64,000 nt of DNA, taken from the NCBI GenBank assembly GCA_964604705.1, contig CAZSAP010000008.1, positions 1 to 64,000 on the forward strand, given 5' to 3'. The first letter of the stretch is position 1, and every line of letters begins with the position of its first letter. This DNA is from JAAXVQ01 sp964604705. Lineage in GTDB: Bacteria; Oederibacteriota; JAAXVQ01. The position numbers and the translations under genes were made by a program. Below the pieces are notes generated by a model that was not told the origin of the DNA, did no database searches, and worked only from the letters and a program-made list of their open reading frames with translations. Shown here piece after piece: positions 49,894-59,925 of this stretch.

Positions 49894-50805
49894 ATGAAAA
49901 AGGTTTTGCACTTAGTTGGTTGTGTCATTCTAGTTAGTGCGTTGGCAGCCTGTCAGGCCGAGTCCGTCGCACGCGCTTCAGGAAAAATACGTGCACCCCA
50001 AAAGGTCATTGCAGGTTTTTCTTTCCCGGAGAGCGTGCTGATCGAAGGCTCGGATGTCTATGTAGCCAACATTGGGGCCAAGCTGGAACCCATGACCCAA
50101 GACGGAGATGGCTTTATTTCCAAACTCAACCTACAAGGCGAACTGCAGGAACTCAAGTATTTTCCCAAAACCGGAACCTTGCATGCCCCTAAAGGCATGG
50201 CGGTCATCGGATCTATTTTGTACGTGGCCGATATCAATCGCGTGGTGGGGTTTGATCGAGCCACCCGCGAAACAGTGTTTGAACTGACTGTGCCCGGAAC
50301 TTCCTTTTTAAACGATTGTACGGCTAAAGACGACCATACCTTGTTGGTCTCCTGCACCGACAGCAACCGGATCGTGTCTGTGGATGTCAAGGCCAAGACG
50401 GTCAAAGACCTATCCGTACAAGGTGCGCTGAATGGACCGAACGGACTGACGTTCGATGCCACAAACCGGGCTTTGTACGTAGTCGGCATGGGGAGCAACA
50501 ACCAACCTAACGGAGAACTGGGTTCCATCAACGAACAAGGAACCTACACCGCCCTTTGTCCGCACAAAGGTTTGCTCGACGGTTTGGTCCTTTTGGACGA
50601 TGGGTCCATTTTGTTTTCGGACTGGATGGCCTTTGGGCCTAAGGGTGTCATGTATCGCTTGGATGCTAAAACCAAGAGCCTTTCCACCTTGCCCCTTCCC
50701 CTTTTAGCGGGTCCGGCGGATTTTGACTACGATGCAAACACACATCAACTCTGGATCCCCGAAATGTTGGCCAATCAAGTGAGTGTTTACAGTCTGGATA
50801 AATAG
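49894..50805 (+). CDS. SMP-30/NHL-like beta-propeller lipoprotein
   Basis: A 303-residue lipoprotein (LAAC lipobox near residue 20) starting at 49894 with AGGAGGG upstream. Repeated motifs such as PESVLIEGSDVYVANIG, PKGMAVIGSILYVADINRVV and GPNGLTFDATNRALYVVG mark a six-bladed beta-propeller of the SMP-30/gluconolactonase or NHL kind. Metal-ligand residues of gluconolactonases are not obvious, so it may be a binding protein. Located 57 bases after the AraC regulator and ended by a strong terminator. Confidence 0.85.
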   Translation: MKKVLHLVGCVILVSALAACQAESVARASGKIRAPQKVIAGFSFPESVLIEGSDVYVANIGAKLEPMTQDGDGFISKLNLQGELQELKYFPKTGTLHAPKGMAVIGSILYVADINRVVGFDRATRETVFELTVPGTSFLNDCTAKDDHTLLVSCTDSNRIVSVDVKAKTVKDLSVQGALNGPNGLTFDATNRALYVVGMGSNNQPNGELGSINEQGTYTALCPHKGLLDGLVLLDDGSILFSDWMAFGPKGVMYRLDAKTKSLSTLPLPLLAGPADFDYDANTHQLWIPEMLANQVSVYSLDK

Positions 50806-50864
50806 GGCTTTAAGCCTTGAATGCGCAACGTTCCCTCGCTAGGTTGCCCACCGAGTAGTGGGGT

Positions 50865-50908
50865 AAAAAAAAGGCAGGCAGGTCTAAAAAGACCGGCCTG
50901 CCTTTTTT
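50865..50908. terminator. Bidirectional terminator between lipoprotein and purM
   Basis: A stem of about 17 bp: AAGGCAGGC / GGCCTGCCTT around GGTC-TAAAAA-GACC, with one A/G mismatch, flanked by A8 on the left and T6 on the right. It ends both the plus-strand lipoprotein gene and the minus-strand pur operon. Confidence 0.85.
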
Positions 50909-50919
50909 AAAAACAAACC

Positions 50920-51960
50920 CTATAAAAGACGAACACCACGCTTACCCTTCGAAATCTCACCCAAACGATAAACGGTTTCTTTTTGCGCCCGCAACGCCCG
51001 CATGACCGGAAGGGCATCTTTCGCCGCCACAACCAGTACCATGCCTATGCCCATGTTGAACGTGCGATACATGGTTGTCTGTTCCACCTTGCCCTTGGCT
51101 TGCATAAACTGGAAAACCGGCAAGACCGGCCAGGTGTGCAGCTTAATGTCGGCGCTGCACCCTTCAGGCAGGATCCGGGGGATATTGTCTATAAACCCGC
51201 CGCCGGTAATGTGGGCCATGCCCTTGAGGGTGAACTTCTTCAACAATGGCCGAATGGCCGGCAAATACGAACGATGCACCTGCAGCAACGCATCCCCCAC
51301 TTTGCACTTTAGCTCCGGGACCATGCTTGTGGGTTTGTACTTCAGCTCTTTAAAAAAGATGTGGCGGGCCAACGAATAGCCGTTGGTGTGCAGGCCCGTG
51401 GAAGGCAAGCCCAAAAGCACGTCTCCGGGCTTGATCTTTGATCCGTCGATGATCTTGCCTTTCTCCACCAAGCCCACGATGGTTCCAGCCAGATCAAAAT
51501 CCTCGTTTTGGTACATGCCCGGCATCTCGGCGGTCTCTCCGCCCAAAAGTGCGCACCCGTTTTCACGGCAAGCAAGAGAAAGCCCTTTGACGATCTGTTC
51601 GGCCACAAGGGGCTGCAACTTGCCCGTGGCGAAGTAATCCATAAAGAACAAGGGGATTGCGCCTTGCACTAAAATGTCGTTCACGCAGTGGTTCACCAGA
51701 TCCTGCCCCACCGTATGGTAACGCTTCATGGAACCGGCGATCAGCAGCTTGGTGCCCACCCCGTCGGTGGAACCGACCAGGACCGGTTGTTTGACCCCTT
51801 TGGGCAACTGGAACAATCCGCCAAACGAACCAATGTCCGCCAGCATGTTGGATGTCCGGGCGGCGCGCACATGCGCCTTCATGAGGCGCACGGCTTCGGT
51901 GCCCGCATCAATGTTGACGCCCGCTTTGGCGTAGGCGTCTTGAGTGGTTTTCTTTTTCAC
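50920..51960 (-). CDS. purM: Phosphoribosylformylglycinamidine cyclo-ligase (AIR synthetase)
   Basis: Fifth step of purine synthesis: FGAM plus ATP gives AIR. The GTG at 51960 is chosen (GGAGGT upstream, 346 residues, the family length); an ATG at 51981 would extend it. Motifs are DAYAKAGVNIDAG at the start, GSTDGVGTKLLIA, GGETAEMPGMY and GGGFIDNIPRILP. It is the last gene of the pur operon before the terminator. Confidence 0.96.
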   Translation of the reverse strand: MKKKTTQDAYAKAGVNIDAGTEAVRLMKAHVRAARTSNMLADIGSFGGLFQLPKGVKQPVLVGSTDGVGTKLLIAGSMKRYHTVGQDLVNHCVNDILVQGAIPLFFMDYFATGKLQPLVAEQIVKGLSLACRENGCALLGGETAEMPGMYQNEDFDLAGTIVGLVEKGKIIDGSKIKPGDVLLGLPSTGLHTNGYSLARHIFFKELKYKPTSMVPELKCKVGDALLQVHRSYLPAIRPLLKKFTLKGMAHITGGGFIDNIPRILPEGCSADIKLHTWPVLPVFQFMQAKGKVEQTTMYRTFNMGIGMVLVVAAKDALPVMRALRAQKETVYRLGEISKGKRGVRLL

Positions 51961-52034
51961 AAGGACCTCCAAAATATGCATAGGGACACCAGGATCGTGT
52001 CCCTATGGAAAATACGTGCCAACATACGGACGGG

Positions 52035-53477
52035 TTACAGCATCACCCGATCGCTCTCAATTTCCTTGGTCGAAATGCACATCTGACTCTTCGCCACGCG
52101 TTTCTGGAAATCCACGGGGTAGTTGCCGGTAAAACACGCCTGGCAAAACTTCTGACTCGAGTCCGGCATGGCGGCCAGCATGCCTTCCAGGGACAAATAA
52201 GCCACGGAATCCACGCGCAGGTACGTCGCGATTTCTTCCAGCGTATGGGTTGCGGCAATCAATTCTTGCCGGGTTGGGAAATCCATCCCGTAGAAGCAAG
52301 GATACGTCACCGGCGGCGAGGAGAGCCGCATGTGAATTTCCTTGGCTCCGGCCTGGCGAATCATTTTCACGATCTTGCGCGAGGTGGTCCCGCGTACGAG
52401 CGAATCGTCCACCACCACCACGCGTTTGCCCGCCACGATGTCTTTGACAATGTTGAATTTAAGCTTTACGCCAAAATCACGAATGCTCTGCGACGGTTCA
52501 ATGAAGGTACGTCCGATGTAATGGTTGCGGATAAGCCCCATGTCAAACGGAATGCCCGATTCCTGGGAAAAACCAATGGCCGCGCACACGCCCGAATCCG
52601 GTACGGGTATCACCACATCGGCCTCAACCTTGGTTTCCTTGGCCAATATGCGCCCCAAGCTCTGACGCGCTTTCCAACACGAGGTCCCGAAAATCTGAGA
52701 GTCCGGGCGTGAGAAATAAATGTTTTCAAACACGCACAGCGCTTGTTGCGCCACAGGATCGGCAAAGCGAATGGATTTCACCCCGGTCTTGTCAATGATC
52801 ACCAATTCGCCGGGATCCACATCGCGTATGTATTCAGCCCCGATCAGGTCAAAGGCGCAGGTTTCCGAAGCCACCACGTACGCGTCTTTCAATTTGCCCA
52901 AGGCCAGGGGACGAAAGCCTTGGGGATCGCGGGCCGCGATCATCTCATCGTTGGTCATGAGGAGCAGGGAGTACGCGCCCTTCACTTTTTCCAGGCTGGA
53001 GATAACCGCATCCAAAAGACTTTTCTTGGTGCTGCGCGCAATCAGGTGAATGAGGACTTCCGTGTCGATGGTCGTTTGAAAAATCGAACCGTAAGCTTCC
53101 AGTTCATGCCGAATATCGTCGGCATTGACCAAATTCCCATTGTGCGCCACCGCGAGGTTGCCGCGGCAATACTCCACGGCCAACGGCTGGGCGTTCTTCA
53201 AGGCCGAAGAACCGGTCGTGGAATAACGCACATGCCCAATGGCCGCATCGCCTTTCAATTCAACCAGGTTGTGCTGGTCAAAGACATCGGCCACCAACCC
53301 ACGCCCGCGAATGCTGTGAAACACATCCGTTTCCTTGGACACAATCCCGCAGCCCTCTTGTCCGCGATGTTGCAGCCCGTAGAGCATTAAATAGACTAGA
53401 TTGGCGGCTTCGGGTGCACCCCAAATACCGGCAATGCCGCACTCTTCCTTCGGTTTATCGGACAGTTCCTTACACAT
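52035..53477 (-). CDS. purF: Amidophosphoribosyltransferase
   Basis: First committed step of purine synthesis. A 480-residue Ntn glutaminase plus phosphoribosyltransferase. The mature catalytic Cys is Cys13 in EECGIAG after a short propeptide. The PRPP loop is VVVVDDSLVRGTTS. The four Cys that bind the [4Fe-4S] cluster in the Bacillus-type enzyme are all present: LCVFENIYF, PCFYGMD and CQACFTGNYP. It overlaps purL by 8 bases. Confidence 0.97.
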   Translation of the reverse strand: MCKELSDKPKEECGIAGIWGAPEAANLVYLMLYGLQHRGQEGCGIVSKETDVFHSIRGRGLVADVFDQHNLVELKGDAAIGHVRYSTTGSSALKNAQPLAVEYCRGNLAVAHNGNLVNADDIRHELEAYGSIFQTTIDTEVLIHLIARSTKKSLLDAVISSLEKVKGAYSLLLMTNDEMIAARDPQGFRPLALGKLKDAYVVASETCAFDLIGAEYIRDVDPGELVIIDKTGVKSIRFADPVAQQALCVFENIYFSRPDSQIFGTSCWKARQSLGRILAKETKVEADVVIPVPDSGVCAAIGFSQESGIPFDMGLIRNHYIGRTFIEPSQSIRDFGVKLKFNIVKDIVAGKRVVVVDDSLVRGTTSRKIVKMIRQAGAKEIHMRLSSPPVTYPCFYGMDFPTRQELIAATHTLEEIATYLRVDSVAYLSLEGMLAAMPDSSQKFCQACFTGNYPVDFQKRVAKSQMCISTKEIESDRVML

Positions 53478-55821
53478 AATGCTTCAAGCCGCCTTTCCAT
53501 GCTCCGTACAATTTTCCAACACTCACTTCCAAGACCGGCCGGCTGTTTTGGAACACGGCCAACGTGCTTCCGCCAACCCGTCCCACTTCATGACACGGCA
53601 CGGTGTGCTTGCGACAAAGCTGCTTGAACACGGCCAAATTGGCTGCGGGCAGACTCACCACCACACGCGACTGCGATTCCGAGAAGAGCAATTCGGTGGG
53701 GGTCAGCTTGGAGGCAATGTTCAACTCAGCGCCCATAAGCTCCCCGCCATGGGTCTTGGCCAAGAAGGTGCTTTCTGCCAAAGCCACACCCAAACCGCCT
53801 TCGGAGCAGTCCTGTGCAGAGTTTAAAAGTTCCTGATCTGCCGCTTGCACCAAGACGGTCTGCAATGCGGCTTCGCGTTTCAAATTCATGACCGGAGGCT
53901 TCCCCGCCTTGACGCCCTTGAGCTCGTACAACCACGAGGAGCCGCCCATTTCGGGCAGCGTGTTGCCCAAGATCACGATCACGTCGCCCGAGCACTTAAA
54001 CCAGGGCGTGACCAACTTGCTCTCATCCTGCAAAAGACCCACGACACCCACCACCGGGGTCGGGTCCACGGCCCCTTCGGGGCTTTCATTGTAGAAGCTA
54101 ACATTGCCGCCGGTAACCGGAAGACCTAGCACCGTACACGCTTCGGCCATGCCTTTAACCGCGTTTTTAAACTGCCAGAAAATTTCCGGATCCATGGGAT
54201 TGCCGAAATTTAAGCAATTGGTCATGCCGAGCGGCTTGGCCCCCGTGACCGCAACGTTGCGCGCGGCCTCGGCCACGGCAATCTTGCCGCCCGTCGGCGG
54301 ATCCAGATAGACAAAGCGCCCATTGCAATCCAGCGAGACCGAAACGGCCTTCTTGGTGTGCTTGATGCGCAACACGGCCGCTCCGGCGCCGGGCAACTGC
54401 ACTGTGTTGGTGCGGACCATGTGATCGTACTGTTCCCACACATACCGCTTGGAGCACAAATTGGGCGAGGCCAACAACTTTAGCAAGGCGGTGTCGGTCT
54501 CAATATCCGCCTTCAAGGCCTTGGCCGGAATGGTCTGCACCTTGTCCAAATACTTCGGACGCTTGGCCGGACGGTGATACGTCGGGTACCCCGGGAATTT
54601 GGTATCGGCCAGCGCACCGGCGGGCATTTCAGCCACCACCTTGCCGTGATGGCGGATGCGCACCAAGTGATCGTTGGTCACAAACCCAATGTCCGCCGAG
54701 TGCAAACCCCACTTCTTTAGAATCTTATGCACCGCTTGTTCATGCCCTTTTTTGGCCACCAAGAGCATGCGTTCCTGAGACTCGGAGAGCATGATCTCGT
54801 AGGGCAACATGCCGGTCTCGCGCTGCGGAACATGGGCCAGCTCAACGTCAATGCCCACACCCCCGCGGGCTGCCATTTCCGAGGTCGAACACGTCAACCC
54901 GGCCGCGCCCATGTCCTGAATGCCGATCAGGTGCTTGCCTCGGATCAGTTCCAAGGTGGCTTCCAGCAACAGCTTCTCCATGAACGGATCCGCAACTTGC
55001 ACTGCGCTCTTGCGTTCTTCGGATTCAGAGGAGAGTTCCTCGGACGCAAACGTGGCGCCGTGAATGCCGTCGCGCCCCGTGGTGGAGCCAATGTAAATAA
55101 CGCGGTTGCCCACGCCCGAGGCCCGGCCCAAGGCCAATTCCTCATGCTTTAAAAATCCCACGGCCATGACATTGACCAGGCAGTTGTCCTTGTAGCAATC
55201 GTCAAATTGAACTTCGCCGCCTACTGTGGGAACGCCGATGCAATTGCCGTATCCGGCAATGCCGCTGACCACGCCGGCAAAGAGATGCTTCACCTTGTTG
55301 TGGCTCAACTTGCCGAAACGGAGCGAATCCAGGCAGGCCACCGGACGCGCACCCATGGTGAAAACATCGCGCAAAATGCCGCCCACACCCGTGGCCGCAC
55401 CTTGGTAAGGCTCAATGGCACTGGGATGATTGTGCGACTCGACTTTGAAACAAATGGCGCGCCCTTCGCCAATATCCATGACCCCGGCGTTTTCACCGGG
55501 CCCCTGGAGCACGTTCTTGGCTTTGGTCGGGTACAACTTCAGAACCGGGCGGGAATTTTTGTACGAACAATGCTCCGACCACATGACTGAAAAAATGCCC
55601 AGCTCGGTGTAGCTGGGAGTGCGCCCCATGATTTTGAGAATGTTTTGATACTCTTGGGGTGTGAACCCATGTTGTTTGATGATGGCCGGAGTAATCTCCG
55701 CCGGATCACCCGGACACGGCGTCAACGTGGCGTGTCCGCGCGGAATGTTTTTAAACGGCGAAGCCGTCTTCGCGGGTTTGGAACGTTTGGTGGTTTTGGA
55801 TTGCGAACCTGTCTTTTTCAA
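53470..55821 (-). CDS. purL: FGAM synthase large subunit (small PurL)
   Basis: A 783-residue PurL of the short type, which works with separate PurS and PurQ (both upstream in this operon). It has two ATP-grasp-like/PurM-type halves: YTELGIFSVMWSEHCSYKNS, GVGGILRDVFTMGARP, GIQDMGAAGLTCS and NCLNFGNPMDPEIFW. An N-terminal Lys-rich 45-residue extension (KKTGSQSKTTKRSKPAKTA) is not in typical PurL and looks disordered. It lies after the glycosyltransferase genes and not directly after purQ. Confidence 0.97.
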   Translation of the reverse strand: MKKTGSQSKTTKRSKPAKTASPFKNIPRGHATLTPCPGDPAEITPAIIKQHGFTPQEYQNILKIMGRTPSYTELGIFSVMWSEHCSYKNSRPVLKLYPTKAKNVLQGPGENAGVMDIGEGRAICFKVESHNHPSAIEPYQGAATGVGGILRDVFTMGARPVACLDSLRFGKLSHNKVKHLFAGVVSGIAGYGNCIGVPTVGGEVQFDDCYKDNCLVNVMAVGFLKHEELALGRASGVGNRVIYIGSTTGRDGIHGATFASEELSSESEERKSAVQVADPFMEKLLLEATLELIRGKHLIGIQDMGAAGLTCSTSEMAARGGVGIDVELAHVPQRETGMLPYEIMLSESQERMLLVAKKGHEQAVHKILKKWGLHSADIGFVTNDHLVRIRHHGKVVAEMPAGALADTKFPGYPTYHRPAKRPKYLDKVQTIPAKALKADIETDTALLKLLASPNLCSKRYVWEQYDHMVRTNTVQLPGAGAAVLRIKHTKKAVSVSLDCNGRFVYLDPPTGGKIAVAEAARNVAVTGAKPLGMTNCLNFGNPMDPEIFWQFKNAVKGMAEACTVLGLPVTGGNVSFYNESPEGAVDPTPVVGVVGLLQDESKLVTPWFKCSGDVIVILGNTLPEMGGSSWLYELKGVKAGKPPVMNLKREAALQTVLVQAADQELLNSAQDCSEGGLGVALAESTFLAKTHGGELMGAELNIASKLTPTELLFSESQSRVVVSLPAANLAVFKQLCRKHTVPCHEVGRVGGSTLAVFQNSRPVLEVSVGKLYGAWKGGLKHYV

Positions 55822-55933
55822 GCGTGAATACCTTCCTTCAACTCAGTATAAAATCAAACTCCCCCTCGCTCCCCTGCTGGTCACAGCGGGGGCTGGGGGG
55901 GCGTTAAATTTACGAAGCCTTAACGTTCCACCC

Positions 55934-56632
55934 TCACAGCTTGGATCGCCACCGGAACTGCCACAGCGTGCGGATCGCGATCCAGCCGTCCTTCCAACGG
56001 ATCTTTTTGCCTTCGGCAAAGGAACGGGGGGTGTAGGCAATGGGAACTTCCACAATCGGTATGCGTTTACGCAAAATGCGCGCCGTTACTTCGGGGCAAA
56101 ACTCAAACCCATCTGCGGTCCAAAGCACCGACTTCAACACGTCGGTTTTGAATACTTTGTACCCGGTAGGCATGTCGGTGATTTTAACACCGTAAAGGAA
56201 CGAGGTCAACCAGGATAGAAAGCGTCCACCCCAGTAATACCGCAAACTCGATTTTTGTGTGCTGCGCCCCTGGCGTGCGCCCAAAATTCGCGAGCCGTAC
56301 ACCACCGAGGCCGCCCCTTCTAGAATCGGTTTCAGCAAAAAAGGATAGTCGGTCGGATCGTATTCCAGATCCGCATCCTGGATCAGCACCACGTCGCCCG
56401 TAGCCTGCGCCAGGCCGGTACGCAAGGCCGCGCCTTTGCCATGGACCCCGGTCTGGCGAATCACCTTAACCCCGGGAACCGTTTGGGCAATCTCCACAGT
56501 CCCGTCTCGGGAGCCGTCGTCAATGACAATGATTTCACCGGGAATCATCTCGAGCTCGGTTTTGACCCGCTCCAAGATCTCAAGCATTGTATTTTGTTCA
56601 TCACGAGCCGGGATCAACACACTCAGCTTCAT
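55934..56632 (-). CDS. Family 2 glycosyltransferase (DPM1-like)
   Basis: A 232-residue GT-A enzyme. SVLIPARDEQNTMLEILE at the N-terminus, DDGSRDGTVEIAQ and QDADLEYDPTDYP (the metal-binding DxD) are typical of polyprenyl-phosphate mannose or glucose synthases. No membrane helix is clear. It probably makes a lipid-linked sugar that the membrane glycosyltransferase encoded upstream uses. It lies inside the pur operon, between purQ and purL. Confidence 0.9.
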   Translation of the reverse strand: MKLSVLIPARDEQNTMLEILERVKTELEMIPGEIIVIDDGSRDGTVEIAQTVPGVKVIRQTGVHGKGAALRTGLAQATGDVVLIQDADLEYDPTDYPFLLKPILEGAASVVYGSRILGARQGRSTQKSSLRYYWGGRFLSWLTSFLYGVKITDMPTGYKVFKTDVLKSVLWTADGFEFCPEVTARILRKRIPIVEVPIAYTPRSFAEGKKIRWKDGWIAIRTLWQFRWRSKL

Positions 56633-56683
56633 GCCTTCGCTCCTTGAAAGGGTTCCGCACCCTGGGTGCGGGTCACCTGCGAC

Positions 56684-59212
56684 CTAAGGATTTTTCCCCT
56701 CGCGTAAAGAGGCTTCCATGGTTTCTAAATTTTTTCGTACCGCATCCATGGTCGGCGCTTCGTCCAAGGCCCGGCGCAGGCAATGGATGGCTTCCAGCGG
56801 CTGCCGCGTGTTCCACAGCATGATCCCCAACTCGTGGTACAGTTCGGGGCTCAATTCCGTCAGTTGCTCTGCGCGGCGGTACATGGCCAGCGCGTCGTCC
56901 ATGCGCTTTTGTTTCTGGTACATCCAGCCCAACATGGTGTACGGCACATCCCACTCGGGCGTAAGCTGCATGATGCGCTGCCATGCAACCTCGTAGTCCA
57001 AGTATCGCCCTTGCTGGGCCAGGGCCATGGTCTGATCCGCGTGGGACCCAACATTGGCCACCACCTCGGGGTTGTACATGAACAATGCGCGCCCCGGCTT
57101 GATGGGTCGTTTCATGTCCGGTGCGGCCAAGACCTCGTACAAGGACTGTTGCCCGATCAACGACACGCGTTTCAAATAGCGCGCCGTCAACTCCTGCCAG
57201 CGCGCCACCGCGTCCGGCGTCCAACAATATTTCTCGTACCCGCGTGTGCGCGCAGCTTCAGGCGCATGTATGTACAGATGGGTGTAGCCCGCCTGGCGCA
57301 ACTGTTGCCAAACAGCTTCGGCGGTCGGACCGGCGGCCACCCACTCAAGCAAGCGGTTGGCATCGTACACAGTCACGGCCGTGACTTCTTTTTCAATATA
57401 ATAGGAACGGGTCTCCCCGAAAATATACACTTTGACTTTACCGGGCAGGCGGTTGATGACCCGGGCCATGGGGTAGTAGCCCATCATCAGGTGTTGTTCC
57501 AAATACGCTTCCCGGTTTTGCAACCCGACGCCCACGCCAATGGGATCCCAATTTAAAAGCGCAATAATGCTCACATTGCCCAGGCCCCAAAAAATCAACC
57601 CCAGCACGCACCAGCGCATGGTCCGCCCAAACCACACAAACCAACGCTCGGCCCGTTCCAAGACATAGGCACTCAATACCGCGAGCACGCAAAAACCCGG
57701 GAGCAAGTAGCGGGCGATCTGAGTCTCAACGGCCCAGATCAAGGTGGTGGCCACCGCGGTACCCCAGAGTATGTTTTGCACCGGCGGTGCCCTCCGCGCC
57801 ACGAGCCCCAGCCATAAAAATCCTGGAAGCAGGAATAAAAACACCACACCCAGATAGGAATTCGCCGAAGGGTAATAAAACGAAAGATCCCAGGGCACTT
57901 TTAAAAACTGGACCCATGTGCGCTGCCCGTACTCCTTAAATCCATCCATTTGCTGCTGCATCTTGTCCAGGTGGATGTAACGACTGGGAATCACCTTGAA
58001 TAGAAAGGGATAAACCGGATTTCCGGTAAAGGCTATGTTCTTGGCCATCCAGGGCATAAGGCAGATAAGCGTACCGGCGGCGAGTTTCAAAACCACGGGC
58101 AGCAAAACACGCGCGCTCTCGCGGCGATAGAGACGATACGCCAACAGGCTGGCGATGGCCGGCGCGAGCATGAAGGCCATGTTGTACTTGCAGCCCAGGG
58201 CCACACCCACCAGCAGTCCCGAGAGCCAAATGTCACGCGAGCGCAAGGTCTCTGCTAAGAATGTATTGAGCAAGACCAACAAGGCCACGGCTGTAAAAAA
58301 TCCCGCGCCAACGTCCACCCCGGAAACCGAAGCATTTAAAAAGACCAACGGGATGGTGGCCATAATTCCCGAGGCCCAAAAACCTACGCGTCGGCCAAAC
58401 CACCGTCGCCCCATGGCAAAGACAGCTAAAACCGCCAAAACTCCCAGGCTTACATGCAGCACGCGGCAGAGCGTTTCGTCGGCCAAGAGCAAGGCCCCGG
58501 TGTAGAGCATTTCGACATTCATGGGGAGATTGGAGAAAAACACGGTGGGCAAAGCCACAATCCGGGCATGTTGAATCCATTGTGAGGTCACGCCCAGGTG
58601 ATAGACCAACGAGTCAAAAAAGAGTTCCGGTGACTGGGCCACAAAGTATTCCAAGCCAATAATCGCCAAAACAAATCCACCAAGCACCCGGTCGGTTAAT
58701 CCTGGTTTCCGCCCCCACCACCACCCTGCGGCCGGCTTCCAGGTACCCCGGTGTTGCCAGGCAACCCATCCACCCCAGGCAACGAACGCTCCATAAAGTA
58801 GACTGTAAAAAGGACGCGTTAACCCTCCGGCCAGACCGAGCAGAAACGTAGCCAAAATTAAAAGCGCCAACCCCACCACCATACTGATAAGTGCTGTTTC
58901 CAAACGTGAACGTAGGTTGGGGAAAAACCGTTGGACAAGGTACCAACCGTTGCCCAAGGCCCCGACGCCAAACCCGAGAGCCAACAGTACGATTTTTAAG
59001 ACATGCCACCAATGACTAAAAAATACAGAGGGCTGGTAGGCCCCGTAACGGGACCAAGCAAAGAAACCATCAAAAACCTGGGTGTGCCACGGCAGGTGTA
59101 TGGACGACCGCCAAAATAAAATCCCCGCCCAGACCGCAAGCAGAAGCAACCCCAGGAGCGAGCCTTTGGGGAATGCGTGATGCTGTGCGGCAGGAGCGGG
59201 GATTTTTTTCAC
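56684..59212 (-). CDS. GT39/ArnT-like membrane glycosyltransferase with C-terminal TPRs
   Basis: About 842 residues from a GTG at 59212, just after the purQ stop; an in-frame ATG to 59299 would overlap purQ. Residues about 15-600 hold some 12 membrane helices, as in lipid-linked sugar transferases (FFDSLVYHLGVTSQWIQ near the first loop, SGLLVGVALGCKYN). The last 100 residues hold TPRs (DVPYTMLGWMYQKQKRMDDA, LYHELGIMLWNTRQP). The TPR tail is unusual. It probably transfers a sugar from a polyprenyl carrier made by the GT2 neighbour onto a protein or glycolipid. Acceptor unknown. Confidence 0.82.
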   Translation of the reverse strand: MKKIPAPAAQHHAFPKGSLLGLLLLAVWAGILFWRSSIHLPWHTQVFDGFFAWSRYGAYQPSVFFSHWWHVLKIVLLALGFGVGALGNGWYLVQRFFPNLRSRLETALISMVVGLALLILATFLLGLAGGLTRPFYSLLYGAFVAWGGWVAWQHRGTWKPAAGWWWGRKPGLTDRVLGGFVLAIIGLEYFVAQSPELFFDSLVYHLGVTSQWIQHARIVALPTVFFSNLPMNVEMLYTGALLLADETLCRVLHVSLGVLAVLAVFAMGRRWFGRRVGFWASGIMATIPLVFLNASVSGVDVGAGFFTAVALLVLLNTFLAETLRSRDIWLSGLLVGVALGCKYNMAFMLAPAIASLLAYRLYRRESARVLLPVVLKLAAGTLICLMPWMAKNIAFTGNPVYPFLFKVIPSRYIHLDKMQQQMDGFKEYGQRTWVQFLKVPWDLSFYYPSANSYLGVVFLFLLPGFLWLGLVARRAPPVQNILWGTAVATTLIWAVETQIARYLLPGFCVLAVLSAYVLERAERWFVWFGRTMRWCVLGLIFWGLGNVSIIALLNWDPIGVGVGLQNREAYLEQHLMMGYYPMARVINRLPGKVKVYIFGETRSYYIEKEVTAVTVYDANRLLEWVAAGPTAEAVWQQLRQAGYTHLYIHAPEAARTRGYEKYCWTPDAVARWQELTARYLKRVSLIGQQSLYEVLAAPDMKRPIKPGRALFMYNPEVVANVGSHADQTMALAQQGRYLDYEVAWQRIMQLTPEWDVPYTMLGWMYQKQKRMDDALAMYRRAEQLTELSPELYHELGIMLWNTRQPLEAIHCLRRALDEAPTMDAVRKNLETMEASLREGKNP

Positions 59213-59223
59213 CGCGGCGGCCT

Positions 59224-59925
59224 TTACTTGCGCCGTGCCAAAACGCCGGAAAGCAGCGAGGCAAACAGTTCCCGTCCATCTGTCGATCCCATGCTCCACT
59301 CCATGGCACGCTCGGGGTGGGGCATCATGCCCAAGACATTTCCGCGCTCATTGCAGATACCCGCAATGTTGTCGACCGAGCCATTGGGATTGGCTTCCGG
59401 AGTAACCTCTCCTTCGGGAGTGGCGTAGCGGAAGACAATCCGATGCTCACGCTGCAATTGCTTGAGGGTCGCGGCGTCGCAGAAATAATTGCCTTCGCCG
59501 TGGGCAATGGGAATCCGCAGCACTTTCCCAGGCGTAATGCCTTGGGTAAACGGGGTCTTCGCCGAATCCGTGCGCAGGTTCACATATTTGCAGATGAAAT
59601 GCAGGTTTTTATTGCGCAGCATGGCCCCGGGCAAGAGTCCGGCTTCCAAGAGAATCTGGAATCCGTTGCAGATGCCGATCACCGGCTTGCCTTGCGCCGC
59701 ATGCGCGCGAACCGCGTCCATGGCCGGCGAAAAACGGGCCACGGCACCGGTGCGCAGATAATCGCCGTAGGAAAAACCGCCGGGCAGGATGTACGCATCC
59801 ACGGCCTTGGGCTTGCTCTCACCGTGCCAAATGAACTCCGCCGGTTGTTGCAACACATCTTTGACCGCGTAGTAACAATCGTGGTCGCAATTGCTTCCGG
59901 GAAAAACAACGATTCCGAATTTCAC
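59224..59925 (-). CDS. purQ: FGAM synthase glutaminase subunit
   Basis: A 233-residue class I glutaminase that supplies ammonia to PurL. The nucleophile Cys is in GICNGFQILLEAG near residues 85-97, and the catalytic His and Glu are in PHPERAMEW near residues 207-215. GSNCDHDCYYA is the typical N-terminal motif. It starts one base after the purS stop. Confidence 0.97.
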   Translation of the reverse strand: MKFGIVVFPGSNCDHDCYYAVKDVLQQPAEFIWHGESKPKAVDAYILPGGFSYGDYLRTGAVARFSPAMDAVRAHAAQGKPVIGICNGFQILLEAGLLPGAMLRNKNLHFICKYVNLRTDSAKTPFTQGITPGKVLRIPIAHGEGNYFCDAATLKQLQREHRIVFRYATPEGEVTPEANPNGSVDNIAGICNERGNVLGMMPHPERAMEWSMGSTDGRELFASLLSGVLARRK

